Source: DASUDX01 sp036275365
GTDB taxonomy: Bacteria > Pseudomonadota > Gammaproteobacteria > Nevskiales > Nevskiaceae
Reading direction: 5' to 3'
Assembly (NCBI GenBank): GCA_036275365.1
Contig: DASUDX010000026.1
Span: 1 to 24,703, forward strand
Length of the DNA: 24,703 nucleotides
The notes beneath the pieces are model-generated. The model ran no database searches and was not told the DNA's origin. It worked only from the letters and a program-made list of their open reading frames with translations. Numbering within the stretch: the first letter of the stretch is position 1; each line of letters starts with the position of its first letter. Both the position numbers and the translations under genes were made by a program. This document shows positions 23,754 to 24,703 of this stretch, one piece after another.

Positions 23754-23768
23754 GCAAGACGCATTCCC
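23754..23768 (-). promoter_or_regulatory. Sigma-54-like promoter element upstream of fliL
   Basis: On the minus strand the 15 bases read GGGAATGCGTCTTGC. The GG of the -24 box and the GC of the -12 box are separated by exactly ten bases. The middle differs from the other copies while the two ends are kept, as expected for sigma-54 sites. It ends 40 nt before the fliL ATG, giving a predicted leader of about 27 nt that includes the GGAG Shine-Dalgarno. Confidence 0.65.
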
Positions 23769-23813
23769 GCCGGGTTTCCGTCCCGGTGTTCAGCGCCGCG
23801 CCTGGAGACGGAC

Positions 23814-24703
23814 TCAGGCGTAGCGGTCCAGCCCGCGGCGGCCCCGCAGGCGGCGCAGCTCGGCAGGTGCCATCGCGGTCTCGGCCTCGCCACGGCGGCT
23901 GGCTGGACGGCTGCGCACCTCGCTGAGCGGACCGAGCGTCAGGCCTTCGGCGCGCAGGGCACTGGCCAGCCCCGGCAGGGCCTGACGCAGACTGGCACTC
24001 AGGGCCGGATCGGCCTGCAGCTGCACGGTCAGCTGGGGTCGCTGCGCCTCGCGCTGCAGCTCCAGACGCAGATCCAGCCGGCCCAGCGCCGGATCCTCGA
24101 GGGCAAGCGTCAGCGCATCCGGGGCCGCTGCCGACAGACTCAGCAGGGCCGGATCGAGCAGCGCATCGAGACTCTCGGCGCCGGCCGCCAGCAGGGACAG
24201 CGGCTGGGACACCGGCGCCAGGCTGGGCTCGCTGCGGGGCAGCGCGCGCGGGGCCTCAGCGGCGGGCGCCAGGGGGCTGGCGGGGGCAGACGGCACCTCG
24301 GTCAGCGCGGCCGGACCGGTCCGTTCGACCGCGCCCGGCGGCCGGTCGGTAACCACGGCATCCGGCCGGGTCGACTCGGGCTGGACCGGCTCGGACCGGG
24401 CTGGCTCGGATGCCGGCATCGGCGGGGTCTCGGCCGCTGCGGTCGGCGTCGTTGCAGGGCTGGCGGCGACCGACGGGGTCAGCAGGGCCCCGCCCTCCGC
24501 GCGATCGACCGCCGCCGGCAGCGCCGGTGCTCGCTCCGGCACGGGGGTGGCGGCGGCGTCTGCAGCCGGTGGCGTGGCCCCGCCCCCGGCGGGCCTGGGT
24601 CTGGCCCTGCTGACGCTGCTGGGCCTGCCGGCGCCGGCGCTTGCCAGCGTTGCCGCCACAGCCGCTGCGGCACGACCGACCGGCACCGCCGCGACCGCTG
24701 CCC
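23814..24703 (-). CDS. fliK: Flagellar hook-length control protein FliK, N-terminus beyond the window
   Basis: FliK measures hook length and triggers the FlhB substrate switch. The visible 296 codons run to the right edge without a stop, so the true start may lie outside. A GTG at 24686 is the first possible start inside the window. The N-terminal two-thirds is extremely Ala/Pro/Glu-rich and disordered, as in the FliK ruler. The C-terminal domain (last about 110 residues) has LEDPALGRLDLRLELQRE, then PQLTVQLQADPALSASLRQALPGLASALRAEGL, the FliK-C pattern that contacts FlhB. The C-terminus ends with the Arg-rich stretch ELRRLRGRRGLDRYA. Its position next to fliL supports the call. Confidence 0.88.
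   Translation of the reverse strand, partial: AAVAAVPVGRAAAAVAATLASAGAGRPSSVSRARPRPAGGGATPPAADAAATPVPERAPALPAAVDRAEGGALLTPSVAASPATTPTAAAETPPMPASEPARSEPVQPESTRPDAVVTDRPPGAVERTGPAALTEVPSAPASPLAPAAEAPRALPRSEPSLAPVSQPLSLLAAGAESLDALLDPALLSLSAAAPDALTLALEDPALGRLDLRLELQREAQRPQLTVQLQADPALSASLRQALPGLASALRAEGLTLGPLSEVRSRPASRRGEAETAMAPAELRRLRGRRGLDRYA

Noticed and set aside
287..23813. Sigma-28 (FliA-type) promoters
   Set aside because: I looked for TAAA-N15-GCCGATAA-like sites in the intergenic gaps and found none convincing.
13..24703. CRISPR array, tRNA, insertion sequence, prophage or toxin-antitoxin genes
   Set aside because: No spaced direct-repeat array, cloverleaf, transposase motif or phage gene was seen; both strands are accounted for by flagellar, chemotaxis and peptidase genes.

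Overview
The window is an almost unbroken flagellar and chemotaxis locus from a GC-rich Gram-negative bacterium, most likely a polar-flagellated gammaproteobacterium. FlhF and FlhG (pole and number control), a FliA sigma factor, CheZ and a MotA/MotB pair of the MotC/MotD type all fit the Pseudomonas/Xanthomonas layout. The order, the sigma-54-like promoters and the resident S9 peptidase suggest a Xanthomonadales-like genome. That placement is an inference from gene order and sequence style, not a phylogenetic result.

Nearly everything is on the minus strand, so the locus reads from high to low coordinates. From the right edge come fliK (partial), fliL, fliM, fliN, fliO, fliP, fliQ, fliR and flhB, which cover hook-length control, the stator-associated protein, the C-ring switch and the export gate. 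Between flhB and flhA, two genes lie on the plus strand: a secreted S9 prolyl-oligopeptidase-like peptidase and a lipoprotein with an M19/amidohydrolase-like metal site. The minus strand resumes with flhA, flhF, flhG, fliA, cheY, cheZ, cheA (first copy), motA, motB and a cheW-like gene. The left end holds a second chemosensory module: a STAS-domain protein, a second CheY, a second CheA with a P2-like domain, a classic CheW, and a short two-helix membrane protein.

Most neighbours overlap by 4 to 13 nt (ATGA or GTGA junctions) or sit a few bases apart, so they are probably translationally coupled. The larger gaps carry a recurring 15-bp element, consensus GGGAACGGGACTTGC. It has the GG-N10-GC geometry of a sigma-54 promoter and occurs upstream of fliL, fliM, motB and the STAS gene, with weaker versions upstream of flhA and the classic cheW. 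This suggests a sigma-54 middle-class flagellar hierarchy feeding FliA.

The genes form one system. FliO/P/Q/R, FlhA and FlhB export the rod, hook and filament, and FliK sets hook length. FliM and FliN form the switch that CheY-P binds. CheA, CheW and CheY signal, CheZ removes phosphate, MotA/MotB power rotation, and FlhF/FlhG place and count flagella. No cheB, cheR or methyl-accepting receptor is visible here. I found no tRNA, rRNA, CRISPR array, insertion sequence or phage gene. No gene-free stretch exceeds about 200 bases.
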